This document shows, in pieces, positions 16,080-24,776 of a DNA stretch of 64,000 nucleotides. A program made the position numbers and the translations under genes. The stretch lies in assembly GCF_900110575.1 (NCBI RefSeq), contig NZ_FOEF01000013.1, positions 186,001-250,000 of the forward strand, read 5' to 3'. Origin of the DNA: Amycolatopsis saalfeldensis (GTDB lineage Bacteria > Actinomycetota > Actinomycetes > Mycobacteriales > Pseudonocardiaceae). The notes below the pieces were generated by a model. The model made no database searches and was not told where the DNA came from. It worked only from the letters and a program-made list of their open reading frames with translations. The number at the start of each line of letters is the position of its first letter. Position 1 is the stretch's first letter.

Positions 16080-16419
16080 TTATCTCGGCGCCTTGGGCAT
16101 CGCGCCGCACGTAGTCCTGGGCGCAGCTCTGGCCGACCTCCGAAAGCTGTTGGTGGCGACCGGGAATCCGATCGGCCGCGATCGCCGGCCCGCTGCCCTG
16201 CCAGGCGGCCGTGAGCTGCTGCCCGGCCTGGGCGATCCGCTGGAGCCGGCCCTGCATCGCGTCGGTGTCGAGGTACACGCATTCGCCGCCGGCGGCCGTC
16301 ACGACACGGTCCAGTTCGAGGTCCAAGAGGTCGCCGCGGCCGCCGACGGTGGCGTGGACGAGGCCGCCTTGACCGCTTCCGGCCAGCGGCGGCCACCGCC
16401 GTGATGGCCGGGGGACCAT
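16080..16419 (-). pseudogene. Degenerate YbaB-like/EspC-like remnant upstream of the frameshifted effector
   Basis: From ATG 16419 the frame shows a YbaB-like core (GLVHATVGGRGDLLDLEL). It then passes without a stop into an EspC-like helical region (QGRLQRIAQAGQQLTAAWQG and SCAQDYVRRDA) that parallels the intact EspC-like gene at 12612. The frame has no stop before the effector gene. Dropping one base from the GGG run at 16095-16097 would end it as DAKAPR at TAA 16082-16080, just before the effector ribosome site. A GTG at 16278 could start a separate EspC-like frame. It reads as a fused and decayed copy of two cassette genes. Confidence 0.5.
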
Positions 16420-16428
16420 CACGGGACT

Positions 16429-17718
16429 ATGAAACGAATCGTCGCCCTGCTCGCGCTGGTCCCGGCGCTGCTGGCCTTGACGACGTCGCCCGCGCGGGCG
16501 GCGGCGCCACCGGCCGGCGCCTGCAGCAACGCCGACCCCGCGCACAACGTGATCGTCCAGCAGCCGTGGGCGCAGCAGCTGCTCGACCCGAAACGGGTGT
16601 GGCCGCACAGCACCGGCGCCGGGGTGCTGGTCGCGGTCGTCGACTCCGGCGTCGACTCGGACCACCCGCAGCTGAGCGCGCCGGGCAAGGTGCTGCCCGG
16701 CCGGGACTTCTTCTACGCCGGGGACCTGCCGGGGAACTACGACTGCGTGTCCCACGGCACGGCGGTCGCCTCGATCATCGCGGCCGACCCGGTGGCCGGA
16801 GTGGGTTTCGCCGGGATCGCGCCGGGCGCGCGGATCCTGCCGGTGCGGGTCACCGACCGTTCGCTCAACGACAGCGGCGAGCCGCAGCCGATCGACCCCG
16901 AGGCCGTCGGCAAGGGCATCCGTTACGCCGCCGACCAGGGCGCCAAGGTGATCAACCTGTCGCTCTCGGGCTACAGCGACCTGCCCCCGGTGCGTGACGC
17001 GGTCGGTTACGCGGAGTCGAAGGACGCGCTGATCGTCGCGGCGGTGGGCAACCGCGAGCAGAACGCCGCGGGGACCGCCTCGTTCCCGGCCGGCTACGAC
17101 GGGGTGCTGGGCGTCGGCTCGATCGACATCGCGGGCGCGCGGGACGACAGCTCGCAGATCGGCCCGTACGTCGACCTGATGGCGCCGGGCAAGAGCGTGG
17201 TCGCGGCGACCCGCGTCGCCGGGCACGACTACTGGGAGGGCACCAGCTTCGCGGCCCCGTTCGTCGCTGGCACGGCGGCGCTGGTGCGGGCCGCGTGGCC
17301 GGGCTTGACCGCGCCGCAGGTGGCAGCGCGGCTGATCGCCACCGCGAGTATGGCCCGTGGTGGGGCGGGCAGCCAGGAATACGGTGCCGGCGTCGTCGAC
17401 CCGTACCGCGCCGTGACCGAGGGCCTGACCGGGGCACCCGCGGTGCTGCCCGCCGTCGCGCCGCAGGTGGTCGACCTCGCCGCCGAGCGGGAGCACAGCT
17501 GGTGGGCGCGGGCCGGTGCCAAGGCCGAACTCCTCGCCGGGGTGCTGCTGCTGGTGCTGGTGCTCGCCCTGGTCTTCGCGCTGGTCGCCCGCCGTGGCCG
17601 CGGCCGCCGCTGGCGCGCCGGACGGTCCGCGCCGCGGCTGGTCACCGCCACGCGGGAGGAGCCGCCGGAGCAGATGTTCCTGTTCCCGCCGCCCGCGGTG
17701 GAGCGCCCGCCGTCCTGA
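16429..17718 (+). CDS. mycP: Mycosin: type VII secretion membrane-anchored subtilisin-like protease
   Basis: The protein has 429 residues. An N-terminal signal peptide ends near APARA (about residue 25). A peptidase S8 domain follows with the full catalytic triad: D72 in VVDSGVD, H109 in SHGTAVAS and S273 in GTSFAAPFVAG. One transmembrane helix lies at about 365-387, followed by an Arg-rich cytoplasmic tail. This is the exact architecture of MycP, the protease that stabilises the ESX membrane complex from the outer face of the cytoplasmic membrane. C32 and C106 could form the disulfide seen in mycosins. The gene starts 9 nt from the degenerate - strand remnant, with no ribosome site resolved. 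Confidence 0.95.
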   Translation: MKRIVALLALVPALLALTTSPARAAAPPAGACSNADPAHNVIVQQPWAQQLLDPKRVWPHSTGAGVLVAVVDSGVDSDHPQLSAPGKVLPGRDFFYAGDLPGNYDCVSHGTAVASIIAADPVAGVGFAGIAPGARILPVRVTDRSLNDSGEPQPIDPEAVGKGIRYAADQGAKVINLSLSGYSDLPPVRDAVGYAESKDALIVAAVGNREQNAAGTASFPAGYDGVLGVGSIDIAGARDDSSQIGPYVDLMAPGKSVVAATRVAGHDYWEGTSFAAPFVAGTAALVRAAWPGLTAPQVAARLIATASMARGGAGSQEYGAGVVDPYRAVTEGLTGAPAVLPAVAPQVVDLAAEREHSWWARAGAKAELLAGVLLLVLVLALVFALVARRGRGRRWRAGRSAPRLVTATREEPPEQMFLFPPPAVERPPS

Positions 17719-17722
17719 GCCT

Positions 17723-17929
17723 TCAGTCGGTCCCGATCAGGTGCAGGAGCGCGAGCACCAGCACCAGTGCGATGCCCACGCCCTGCGCGACCTTGGCCCA
17801 CGGGGGGACCGGAGCTCCGGCCTTCGTCGCCGAGCGGGTCTTGACCAGGGCGACCACCAGCAGAATGCAGCCGATCGGCCCGAGTACGACGCTCAGCCAG
17901 TCGATCATCACCGGGTTCATCAGGGGCAC
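17723..17929 (-). CDS. Small two-helix membrane protein
   Basis: The protein has 68 residues, with hydrophobic helices at about 9-28 and 48-66 and a basic, Pro-containing loop between (KTRSATKAGAPVPP). GTG 17929 is preceded by AAGGAA at suitable spacing. It converges on mycP with 4 nt between stops. No family is recognised. Its place between mycP and the WXG100 pair suggests a minor component or a bystander of the secretion locus. Confidence 0.6.
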   Translation of the reverse strand: MPLMNPVMIDWLSVVLGPIGCILLVVALVKTRSATKAGAPVPPWAKVAQGVGIALVLVLALLHLIGTD

Positions 17930-18018
17930 CTGTTTTCCTTGAGGCGACAGCTTGTCCGCGCCATTGTCGTGACGCTCGAGGGGACCGGTCCCGCCGTTGG
18001 CACCCTCCTGCCACCCGG

Positions 18019-18064
18019 CACGGGAAGCGGGCCCCCCGCCGTGGCGAGGAGCCCGTTTCCCGTG
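18019..18064 (-). terminator. Hairpin downstream of the WXG100 pair
   Basis: CACGGGAAGCGGGC (18019-18032) pairs with GCCCGTTTCCCGTG (18051-18064) over 14 bp with one G-T pair and an 18-nt loop. It lies 14 nt beyond the stop of the WXG100 gene ending at 18078. No U-run follows in the - direction, so it may act as an mRNA-stabilising 3' hairpin or a weak terminator. Confidence 0.55.
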
Positions 18065-18077
18065 TGTCCATAAAGGA

Positions 18078-18374
18078 CTAGATGGTCACGCTGCCCACGC
18101 GGGCCTTGGCCGCCGACAGTGCCTGCTGCAGCTCGCCGTTGGCCTTGACCACGCCGCCGCGCAGCGCGGTCAGCATGTCCTGCTGGGCGGTCGAGACCTG
18201 CTGCCAGGCCTGGTTCACCTCGGTGAACTGGCCGCCGGCCTGGTCCAGCCAGTCGTTGGCGGTGGCGCCGGACGCGGTGCGCCAGGTGTCCATCTCCTGC
18301 TGCACCTTGCCGACCGTGCCCATGATCTGCGAGGCCAGCGAGTCGAGCTGGCCGAAGTTGCCCTTGATCAGCAT
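18078..18374 (-). CDS. WXG100 protein (EsxA/EsxB-like), second of pair
   Basis: The protein has 98 residues, the standard WXG100 length, and forms two helices around a turn. The motif position reads NDWLDQAGGQF, a W-x-D/G variant of WXG. Start ATG 18374 follows the stop of the upstream WXG100 gene by one base (TGACATG). An in-frame upstream start exists but would overlap the partner gene. WXG100 proteins are exported by EccC as heterodimers, so this pair is the likely core substrate and is placed next to eccC. The usual YxxxD/E export signal is not obvious here but is present in the partner. Confidence 0.88.
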   Translation of the reverse strand: MLIKGNFGQLDSLASQIMGTVGKVQQEMDTWRTASGATANDWLDQAGGQFTEVNQAWQQVSTAQQDMLTALRGGVVKANGELQQALSAAKARVGSVTI

Positions 18375-18375
18375 G

Positions 18376-18723
18376 TCAGGCTCCCGCCGAGTTGAGCGCG
18401 CCACCGAACGGGGACATCCCGCCGGCCGCGTGCAGGCCGGACGCGCTGGCCTGGTCGGCCATGTCGTAGGTGTTGGACGAGTACTTCGTGTTCTCGCCGA
18501 GGTGGTTCAGCGCCGCGGTGAGCCGGGTGATGCCCTGCTCCCAGTTCGCGTGCGCGGCGTCGAACGCCGGGCGCGCGGTGCCTTCCCACTGGCCCTTGAG
18601 CGCTTCCACGGTCGGCCGCAGCGCGGCCTGGTGCGACTGGATGTTCGTGGACACCGTGCCTGCCATCTGCGCGCCGCGCTGGAGGCTTTCTGTGACGCCG
18701 TGAAGCTGGTCGCCGTTCGGCAT
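18376..18723 (-). CDS. WXG100 protein (EsxA/EsxB-like), first of pair
   Basis: The protein has 115 residues. The WXG motif is in LKGQWEGTARPAF between two helices. After the second helix comes YSSNTYDMADQA, which supplies a YxxxD-type secretion signal, then a short Gly-rich tail. Start ATG 18723 is chosen because AAAGGAG lies 9 nt upstream. An in-frame ATG at 18753 would place that site inside the gene. The gene is divergent from eccC (182 nt apart), so the intergenic region should hold both promoters. Confidence 0.9.
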   Translation of the reverse strand: MPNGDQLHGVTESLQRGAQMAGTVSTNIQSHQAALRPTVEALKGQWEGTARPAFDAAHANWEQGITRLTAALNHLGENTKYSSNTYDMADQASASGLHAAGGMSPFGGALNSAGA

Positions 18724-18905
18724 GGGGCTTGCTCCTTTCCCACTGAATCCCACTGGAATGGGTGCACCGGCAGTCGGTGCCCGCGATCCGAAGCTAGGCC
18801 CGCGCCCGGGGGCCCGGGGCGGCCGAGGCCTGTTCCTGCCACCACCGCCCGACGGCCCGGACCGGCGGTGATGATTCGCCGGGAGACCCTTTTCAGGAGG
18901 CAGAC

Positions 18906-21900
18906 GTGGCGACAGTCGTGGTGCGCAGGCCGGCCCGGCGTCCGGCCCCGGAGATGCCGTCGGGCGAACTGGTGCTGGACGCGCCGCCGGAGCTGCCGGC
19001 CGCGCCGGGGCGCGGGTGGACGCAGGTGCTCACCGTGCTGCCGATGGTGGCCATGATGGGCGCGATGGTGCTGTTGTTCAGCGGCTCCGGCAGCTTCGGC
19101 GGCGGCAACAACACCATGCGGTACGTGGTGTTCGGGCTCTTCGGGGTCGCGATCGTCGGCATGCTGCTGCTGTCGTTCCTCAACGGCGGCGGCGCGTCCA
19201 AGCGGGAAATGGGTTACGCGCGTCGGATGTACCTGCGCGAGCTGGCCCAGCACCGCATGCGCGTCGCCCGCACGGCCCGGCGCCAGAGCGACGCCCTGTG
19301 GTACCTGCACCCCGAGCCCGACGCGCTCTGGTCGGTCGCGGCGAGCCACCGGCTGTGGGAGCGCCGCCGGACCGACCCCGATTTCGGCGCGGTCCGGATC
19401 GGGCTGGGCCGGCAGAGCCTGGCCACTCCGCTCGTCGCGCCCGACACGAAGCCGCTGGAACAGCTGGAACCGTTGTCCGCCTTGGCTTTGCGCCGATTCA
19501 TCACCACCTACTCGGCCATCGACGGGCTGCCGCTCGCGCTCGCGATCGACGGCTTCGCCCGGGTCCACCTCGGCGGTGACCAGGAGCGGGCGGTCGGACT
19601 GGTGCGGGCGATGCTCGCGCAGCTGGCCACCCTCCAGTCGCCGGACGACCTGCGGTTCGCGGTCTGCGTGGCGCCGGAGCGGCTGCCCGACTGGGAGTGG
19701 GTCAAGTGGCTGCCGCACGCGCTGCACCCCGAGCGGACCGACGCCGTCGGCCCGTTGCGGCTGGTCGCCACCGCGATCACCACGCTCGAGGTGATGCTGG
19801 AGGACGTGCTCGCGAACCGGCCGCGGTTCGACCCGATGTCCTCGTCGCGGGTGTCCGGGCCGCACCTGGTGGTGGTGCTCGACGGCGGCTCGTTCGCCGG
19901 CTCGGACCACCTGATGACCGTCGGCGGCGTCGAGGGCGTCACCATGGTCGACCTCACCACCGTGCCGCCGAACACCCCGGAGCCGACCACGCTGGTGCTG
20001 GACGTCGGGCCCGACGGCACGCTGACCAACCTCGCCGGCCTCGAAGAGACCGAGCTGGGCCAGGCCGATCAGCTGCCGTTGCCGACGGCCGAGGCGCTGG
20101 CCCGGCAGCTGGCCCCGCTGCGGCTCACCGCCGCTTCCCGCGGTGAGCAGCCGTTGAGCGCCGAACTCGGCCTGGACGGGCTGCTGGACCTCGGCGACCC
20201 GTTCGCCTTCGACCCGGCCGACACCTGGCTGCCGCGGCCGAGCCGCGACCGGCTGCGCGTCAAGTTCGGCATCCGGCCCGACGGCACCCCGATCGAGCTG
20301 GACCTCAAGGAGTCCGCGCAGGACGGGATGGGCCCGCACGGGCTGCTGATCGGCGCCACCGGCTCCGGCAAGAGCGAGCTGCTGCGCACCCTGGTCCTCG
20401 CGCTGGCGATCACCCACTCGCCGAACACGCTCAACTTCGCGCTGATCGACTTCAAGGGCGGCGCGACGTTCACCCGGCTGGACAAGCTGCCGCACACCAG
20501 CGCGGTGATCACCAACCTCGCCGAGGAGCTGCCGCTGGTCGACCGGATGACCGAGGCGATCAACGGCGAGCTGATCCGGCGTCAGGAGCTCCTGCGCGCG
20601 GCCGGGAACTTCTCGTCCCTGCGCGACTACGAAAAGGCCCGCAACTCCGGCGCCCCGCTGCCGGAGGTCCCGACGCTGCTGGTGGTGTGCGACGAGTTCA
20701 GCGAGCTGCTCTCGGCCCGGCCGGACTTCATCGACATGTTCGTCCAGATCGGCCGCGTCGGCCGGTCGCTCGGCGTGCACCTGCTGCTCGCCTCGCAACG
20801 GCTGGAAGAGGGCCGCCTGCGCGGGCTCGACACGCACCTGTCCTACCGCATCGGCCTCCGGACGTTCTCCGAGATCGACAGCCGCGTGGTGCTGGGCGTG
20901 ACCGACGCGTTCACCCTGCCCCGCGCACCCGGGCACGGCTTCCTGAAGTTCGGCGACGAGCCGATGGTCCGGTTCCGCTCGGCCTACGTCTCCGGCGTGC
21001 ACACCGCGGGCGCGGTCGTCGGCGGCACCGGCCCGGACCGGCTGCCCGGCATGCAGGCCTACTCCACCGCGTACGTCGCGCCGCCGGTCGAGGAGGACGA
21101 GCAGGTCCGCCCGGCCGACGACCCGGACGAGGCGATCGGCGAGAGCCTGATGGACATCCTGGTCGACCGGTTCGCCGGCCGCGGGGTGCCCGCCCACCGG
21201 ATCTGGCTGCCGCCGCTGGCCGAGCCCTCCACTGTGGACGGTCTGCTCGGGCCGGCCGTGGTGGACCCGGTCCGCGGCCTCCAGGCGGGCGACGCCGGCC
21301 TGCGGGGCAGCCTCAAGGCGGTCGCGGGGGTCGTCGACCGGCCGCTGGACCAGCGGCGCGACCCGCTGGTGCTGGACCTGTCCGCGGCGGCCGGGCACCT
21401 GGTCATCACCGGGGCGCCGCGCTCGGGCAAGAGCACCGCGCTGCGGGCCGTGATCACCTCCCTTTCGCTCACCCACACCCCGCGTGAAGTGCAGTTCTAC
21501 TGCCTGGACTTCGGCGGCGGCGGGCTCGCGTCGCTGCGCGGGCTGCCGCACGTCGGCGGGGTCGCGGGCCGCCAGAGCGCCGGCGCGGTCCGGCGCACGG
21601 TCGCCGAGGTGTCCACCGTGCTCGCCGAGCGGGAGCGCCGGTTCGCCGAGGACGAGGTCGACGGGATGGCCGCCTACCGCGAGCTGCGCCCGGACGACGA
21701 CCCGTACGGCGACGTGTTCCTGGTGGTCGACGGCTGGCCCACGCTGCGCAAGGACTACGAGGACCTGGAGGACGTGATCGGCGCGATCGCCGCCCGCGGG
21801 CTGGCCTACGGCGTGCACATCCTGGCGTCCTGCTCGCGTTCGTTCGACATCCGCCCGACCGTGCGCGACCTGTTCGGCAGCCGCATCGAGCTGCGGCTCG

Positions 21901-22868
21901 GCGATCCGGTGGACACCATGGTCGACCGGATGAGCGCGCTGAACGTGCCGGAGAACTCGCCCGGGCGCGGCATCACCAGCACCGGGCACCAGCTGCTGAT
22001 GGCGCTGCCGCGGATCGACGGCCTCGAGACCGTCGACGACCTGCCGCGCGGAGTGTCCACAATGGTCACCGCGGTGGCCGAGGCGTGGCCGGGCGAGCCC
22101 GCGCCGAACGTCCGGCTGCTCCCGGCGAAGCTCGCCTTCGAAGCCCTTCCGCCCCGCGACGATCCGGCCGCCCACCGGCTTTCGATCGGTATCGCGGAGA
22201 AGGACCTGGCGCCGGTTCAGCTCGATTTCTCCGCGGACGCGCACCTGCTGCTGCTCGGCGACGCCGACTCCGGCAAGACGGCGTTCCTGCGCACGCTGGC
22301 CCGGCGGATCACCGACTCCTACACCCCGGACCAGGCGCGCGTGCTCCTGGTGGACCACCGTCGCGGGCTGCTCGGCGAAGTCGGCCCGGACCACCTGCTC
22401 GGCTACGGCACGGATCTGGCCACCACCACGCGGCTGATGAACGACGCGGCGCGGGCGATGGCCGAGCGGCTGCCGGGCCCGGACGTCACCCCGGAGCAGC
22501 TGCGCGCGCGGAGCTGGTGGCAGGGACCGGAGCTGTTCGTGCTCGTCGACGACTACGACCTGGTCGCGTCGGTGATGGAGAACCCGTTCCTGCCGCTGAT
22601 GGAGTACTTGGCGCAGGGCCGCGACATCGGGCTGCACGTGGTGCTGACCCGTCGCTCGGGCGGCGCCGGACGCGCGTTGTTCGAACAGTTCCTCGCGCGT
22701 GTGCGCGACGTCGGCTCGCCCGGGCTGATGCTGTCGGGCGACCGAGAGGAGGGCCCGCTGCTCGGTGGGCTCAAACCCGAGTCCCTGCCGCCAGGACGCG
22801 GCAGGCTGATCACCCGTCGTGAGGGTGCCCGGCTGCTTCAGCTGGCCTGGCTGCCGCCGCGCGAGTGA
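18906..22868 (+). CDS. eccC: Type VII secretion ATPase EccC (single chain, three FtsK/SpoIIIE-like ATPase domains)
   Basis: The protein has 1320 residues. Two membrane helices lie at about 37-55 and 63-82, then a DUF-type stalk. Three ATPase modules follow with Walker A GATGSGKSE (about 483-491), GAPRSGKST (about 836-844) and GDADSGKTA (about 1118-1126). The first module has Walker B LLVVCDEFSEL. This is the motor that recognises WXG100 substrates and powers export. It is a fused form, in contrast to loci with split eccCa/eccCb. The start GTG 18906 follows AGGAGG. It is divergent from the WXG100 pair and followed 51 nt later by two substrate genes. Confidence 0.97.
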   Translation: MATVVVRRPARRPAPEMPSGELVLDAPPELPAAPGRGWTQVLTVLPMVAMMGAMVLLFSGSGSFGGGNNTMRYVVFGLFGVAIVGMLLLSFLNGGGASKREMGYARRMYLRELAQHRMRVARTARRQSDALWYLHPEPDALWSVAASHRLWERRRTDPDFGAVRIGLGRQSLATPLVAPDTKPLEQLEPLSALALRRFITTYSAIDGLPLALAIDGFARVHLGGDQERAVGLVRAMLAQLATLQSPDDLRFAVCVAPERLPDWEWVKWLPHALHPERTDAVGPLRLVATAITTLEVMLEDVLANRPRFDPMSSSRVSGPHLVVVLDGGSFAGSDHLMTVGGVEGVTMVDLTTVPPNTPEPTTLVLDVGPDGTLTNLAGLEETELGQADQLPLPTAEALARQLAPLRLTAASRGEQPLSAELGLDGLLDLGDPFAFDPADTWLPRPSRDRLRVKFGIRPDGTPIELDLKESAQDGMGPHGLLIGATGSGKSELLRTLVLALAITHSPNTLNFALIDFKGGATFTRLDKLPHTSAVITNLAEELPLVDRMTEAINGELIRRQELLRAAGNFSSLRDYEKARNSGAPLPEVPTLLVVCDEFSELLSARPDFIDMFVQIGRVGRSLGVHLLLASQRLEEGRLRGLDTHLSYRIGLRTFSEIDSRVVLGVTDAFTLPRAPGHGFLKFGDEPMVRFRSAYVSGVHTAGAVVGGTGPDRLPGMQAYSTAYVAPPVEEDEQVRPADDPDEAIGESLMDILVDRFAGRGVPAHRIWLPPLAEPSTVDGLLGPAVVDPVRGLQAGDAGLRGSLKAVAGVVDRPLDQRRDPLVLDLSAAAGHLVITGAPRSGKSTALRAVITSLSLTHTPREVQFYCLDFGGGGLASLRGLPHVGGVAGRQSAGAVRRTVAEVSTVLAERERRFAEDEVDGMAAYRELRPDDDPYGDVFLVVDGWPTLRKDYEDLEDVIGAIAARGLAYGVHILASCSRSFDIRPTVRDLFGSRIELRLGDPVDTMVDRMSALNVPENSPGRGITSTGHQLLMALPRIDGLETVDDLPRGVSTMVTAVAEAWPGEPAPNVRLLPAKLAFEALPPRDDPAAHRLSIGIAEKDLAPVQLDFSADAHLLLLGDADSGKTAFLRTLARRITDSYTPDQARVLLVDHRRGLLGEVGPDHLLGYGTDLATTTRLMNDAARAMAERLPGPDVTPEQLRARSWWQGPELFVLVDDYDLVASVMENPFLPLMEYLAQGRDIGLHVVLTRRSGGAGRALFEQFLARVRDVGSPGLMLSGDREEGPLLGGLKPESLPPGRGRLITRREGARLLQLAWLPPRE

Positions 22869-22919
22869 CGCGAAGTGACCGCGGAATCCAGCTACTAACA
22901 GCACAGTAGGAGGCGAAAA

Positions 22920-23270
22920 ATGGCAGAAGGAATCAGCGGGCTCAGCGAGTCGATGATGAGGTTCAGCCCGCAGATGGACTCGGGCGGGCTCAACCGGCAG
23001 GGCGGGGCCGCGGCGGGCGGGGGCATGCAGGAAGGCACCGCCTTCGCGCAGGCGGAAGAGGCGTCCGCGCAGAAACTCCAGCAGTTCATGGAACAGGTGC
23101 AGCAGGGTTTCGGCGCGTACGCCGGGATCGCCCGCGCCTCCGCCGACGACTACCTGAACGCCGACCAGTCGGGGCAGCAGACCATCGCGAAGACGCAGAA
23201 CCTGTCTCCGCTGAAGTCCTCGGCCCCGTTGCACCCGTCGTTGCTGTTCCCGTCCGTGGGAGGTAACTGA
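22920..23270 (+). CDS. EspC-like type VII secretion-associated protein
   Basis: The protein has 116 residues. It is helical (about 40-95) with a Gly-rich segment (GGAAAGGGMQEG) before the main helix. The phrase GFGAYAGIARASADDYLNAD parallels the other EspC-like genes of this locus. There is no signal peptide. AGGAGG is placed 7 nt before ATG 22920. Its stop overlaps the next start (TGATG), so it pairs with the PPE/WXG-like 443-residue protein in an arrangement like PE/PPE or EspC/EspA couples. Confidence 0.7.
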   Translation: MAEGISGLSESMMRFSPQMDSGGLNRQGGAAAGGGMQEGTAFAQAEEASAQKLQQFMEQVQQGFGAYAGIARASADDYLNADQSGQQTIAKTQNLSPLKSSAPLHPSLLFPSVGGN

Positions 23271-24601
23271 TGAGCTACACCGGGATGCAGTTCCCCCAGC
23301 AGGTCCAGATCATGAACGCCACCAAGCCGCTGGCTCAGGTGGCCTCGCAGGCGGCACAGATGTGGCAGGACGCCGGGACCAAGCTCAGCGGCGCGTCTTC
23401 CTCGCTGCAGGGCCAGCTCCAGGCGCTGGAGCCGGACTGGACCGACCAGGCCGGCGCGCAACTGCAGCAGCGCGGCGCGCAGAGCAAGGCGGACATCGAT
23501 TCGTGGACGGCCGGGATCAGCCAGACCGTCAGCCAGCTCACCAGCCTCTCGTCGGCGATCACCAGCACCGGCCAGCAGATCGACCAGCTGGTCGCGATGG
23601 TGCAGGCCAACCCGTTGGTGGCGGCGCTGCTGATGCCGATGCTGCAGCAGCAGGCCGGCGGGCTGATGGACCAGCTCGCCCAGCAGTTCGGCACCGCCAC
23701 CCAGGCGGTTTCGAGCGCCCAGGGCAACGCGTGGAGCGGGCCGACCGGCAGCTCCGGCGGCGGTGGTTCCGCCGGCGGGTCGTCCTCCGGTGGCGGGCAG
23801 TCGGCGAGCGCTTCGAGCGGCGGCGGTGACAGCGGCGCGAGTTCCGCGTCTTCGGCTTCGGGCGACCAGGCGTCGGCATCCGCTTCCGGCGGCGACGCGG
23901 CGGCGGGCGGCGACGGGTCGCAGCAGGACCCGGGCCTGAGCGGCGACCCGTCGCTGTCCGGGCTGGGCGGCAGCGTGGCCCCGATCGCGCCGCCGACGCT
24001 TCCCCCGCTGGCGCCGCTGCCGTCCGCGCCGCCACCGTCGTTGCCCGCGGGGTTCTCGATGCCGCTGGGCGGGCTCGGCGGTCTGGGCGGCGGTGGCGGC
24101 CGCGGCTTCGGCGGGGCCGCGGTGCCCGGCGTCCGGCTGGGCGGCGGCGGGCCGAAACCGTTGCCGCAGGCGGCTTTCCCGGTGGCTCAGCAGGTCACGC
24201 CGACCACTGCCGGGCAGGCGCCGACGGTCCCCGAGGCCGAGCCGGCCCCGCCGTCGAACGGCGGTGGCGGCGGCAGCGGGATGCCGATGGCGCCGATGTC
24301 CGGCCTCGGCGGGGCCGGCGCCGGTGCCGCCGGTGGCACGCCCGGATCCGGTGCCCTGCAACGGCCCGCGCCGGGCCGGGGCCCCCGTCGCACGACCCCG
24401 CCCGGCCTGCCCGCCTCCCTGCGCGGCAAAGCGGGCCGGACCGACCCGGCGGCGTTCGCGCCGCTCGCCCGCACGGTCCGCCGTGACCGCGCGGACGACC
24501 CGACCACGGTCGAGCTGCTCGACGAGGACCTCTGGGTGGTCGGCGACAAGAGCGCCCCGGCGCTCGAACCGCCCGCTCCGCCGCGTCGTCTGGCTCGCTG
24601 A
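23270..24601 (+). CDS. WXG100/PPE-like secreted protein with Gly/Ser/Pro-rich C-terminal half
   Basis: The protein has 443 residues. Residues 1-155 form a long helical hairpin with LEPDWTDQAGAQLQQRG at the WXG position and Gln-rich heptads. Residues 160-250 are Gly/Ser-rich low complexity, and 250-400 are Pro/Gly-rich. The end is a conserved-looking acidic tail (TTVELLDEDLWVV). It has the character of an ESX-exported protein of PPE or EspB type. The start ATG 23270 overlaps the EspC-like stop by 1 nt. It is the last gene before a strong terminator. Confidence 0.75.
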   Translation: MSYTGMQFPQQVQIMNATKPLAQVASQAAQMWQDAGTKLSGASSSLQGQLQALEPDWTDQAGAQLQQRGAQSKADIDSWTAGISQTVSQLTSLSSAITSTGQQIDQLVAMVQANPLVAALLMPMLQQQAGGLMDQLAQQFGTATQAVSSAQGNAWSGPTGSSGGGGSAGGSSSGGGQSASASSGGGDSGASSASSASGDQASASASGGDAAAGGDGSQQDPGLSGDPSLSGLGGSVAPIAPPTLPPLAPLPSAPPPSLPAGFSMPLGGLGGLGGGGGRGFGGAAVPGVRLGGGGPKPLPQAAFPVAQQVTPTTAGQAPTVPEAEPAPPSNGGGGGSGMPMAPMSGLGGAGAGAAGGTPGSGALQRPAPGRGPRRTTPPGLPASLRGKAGRTDPAAFAPLARTVRRDRADDPTTVELLDEDLWVVGDKSAPALEPPAPPRRLAR

Positions 24602-24614
24602 CCCGGCCCCAATG

Positions 24615-24668
24615 GCTCGTGAGTGTTCAGGACGGTTCTGACCGTCCTGAACACTCACGAGCTTTTTC
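24615..24668 (+). terminator. Strong intrinsic terminator with a 22-bp perfect stem
   Basis: The left arm at 24615-24636 pairs perfectly with the right arm at 24641-24662 around the loop TCTG, followed by TTTTTCTT. It lies 14 nt after the 443-residue gene. The arm contains GTGAGTGTTCAGGACGG. The long uniform stem suggests a repeated terminator family. It could also slow transcripts arriving from eccB on the opposite strand. Confidence 0.9.
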
Positions 24669-24776
24669 TTGCCCTTGGCGGGAAAACCTTTGGGCACGGG
24701 ACGCAGCCGGACGCCGCTCCGGCCCGTGATGGCGGCTGGAGCGGCACCGACTGCGGCTGGGGTTACTGATTCGGCG

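Noticed and set aside
18507..23234. Very long open frame antisense to eccC (about 1575 codons)
   Set aside because: It is Arg/Gly/Pro/His-rich, has no domain, and is the expected by-product of GC-rich codon use opposite the real gene.
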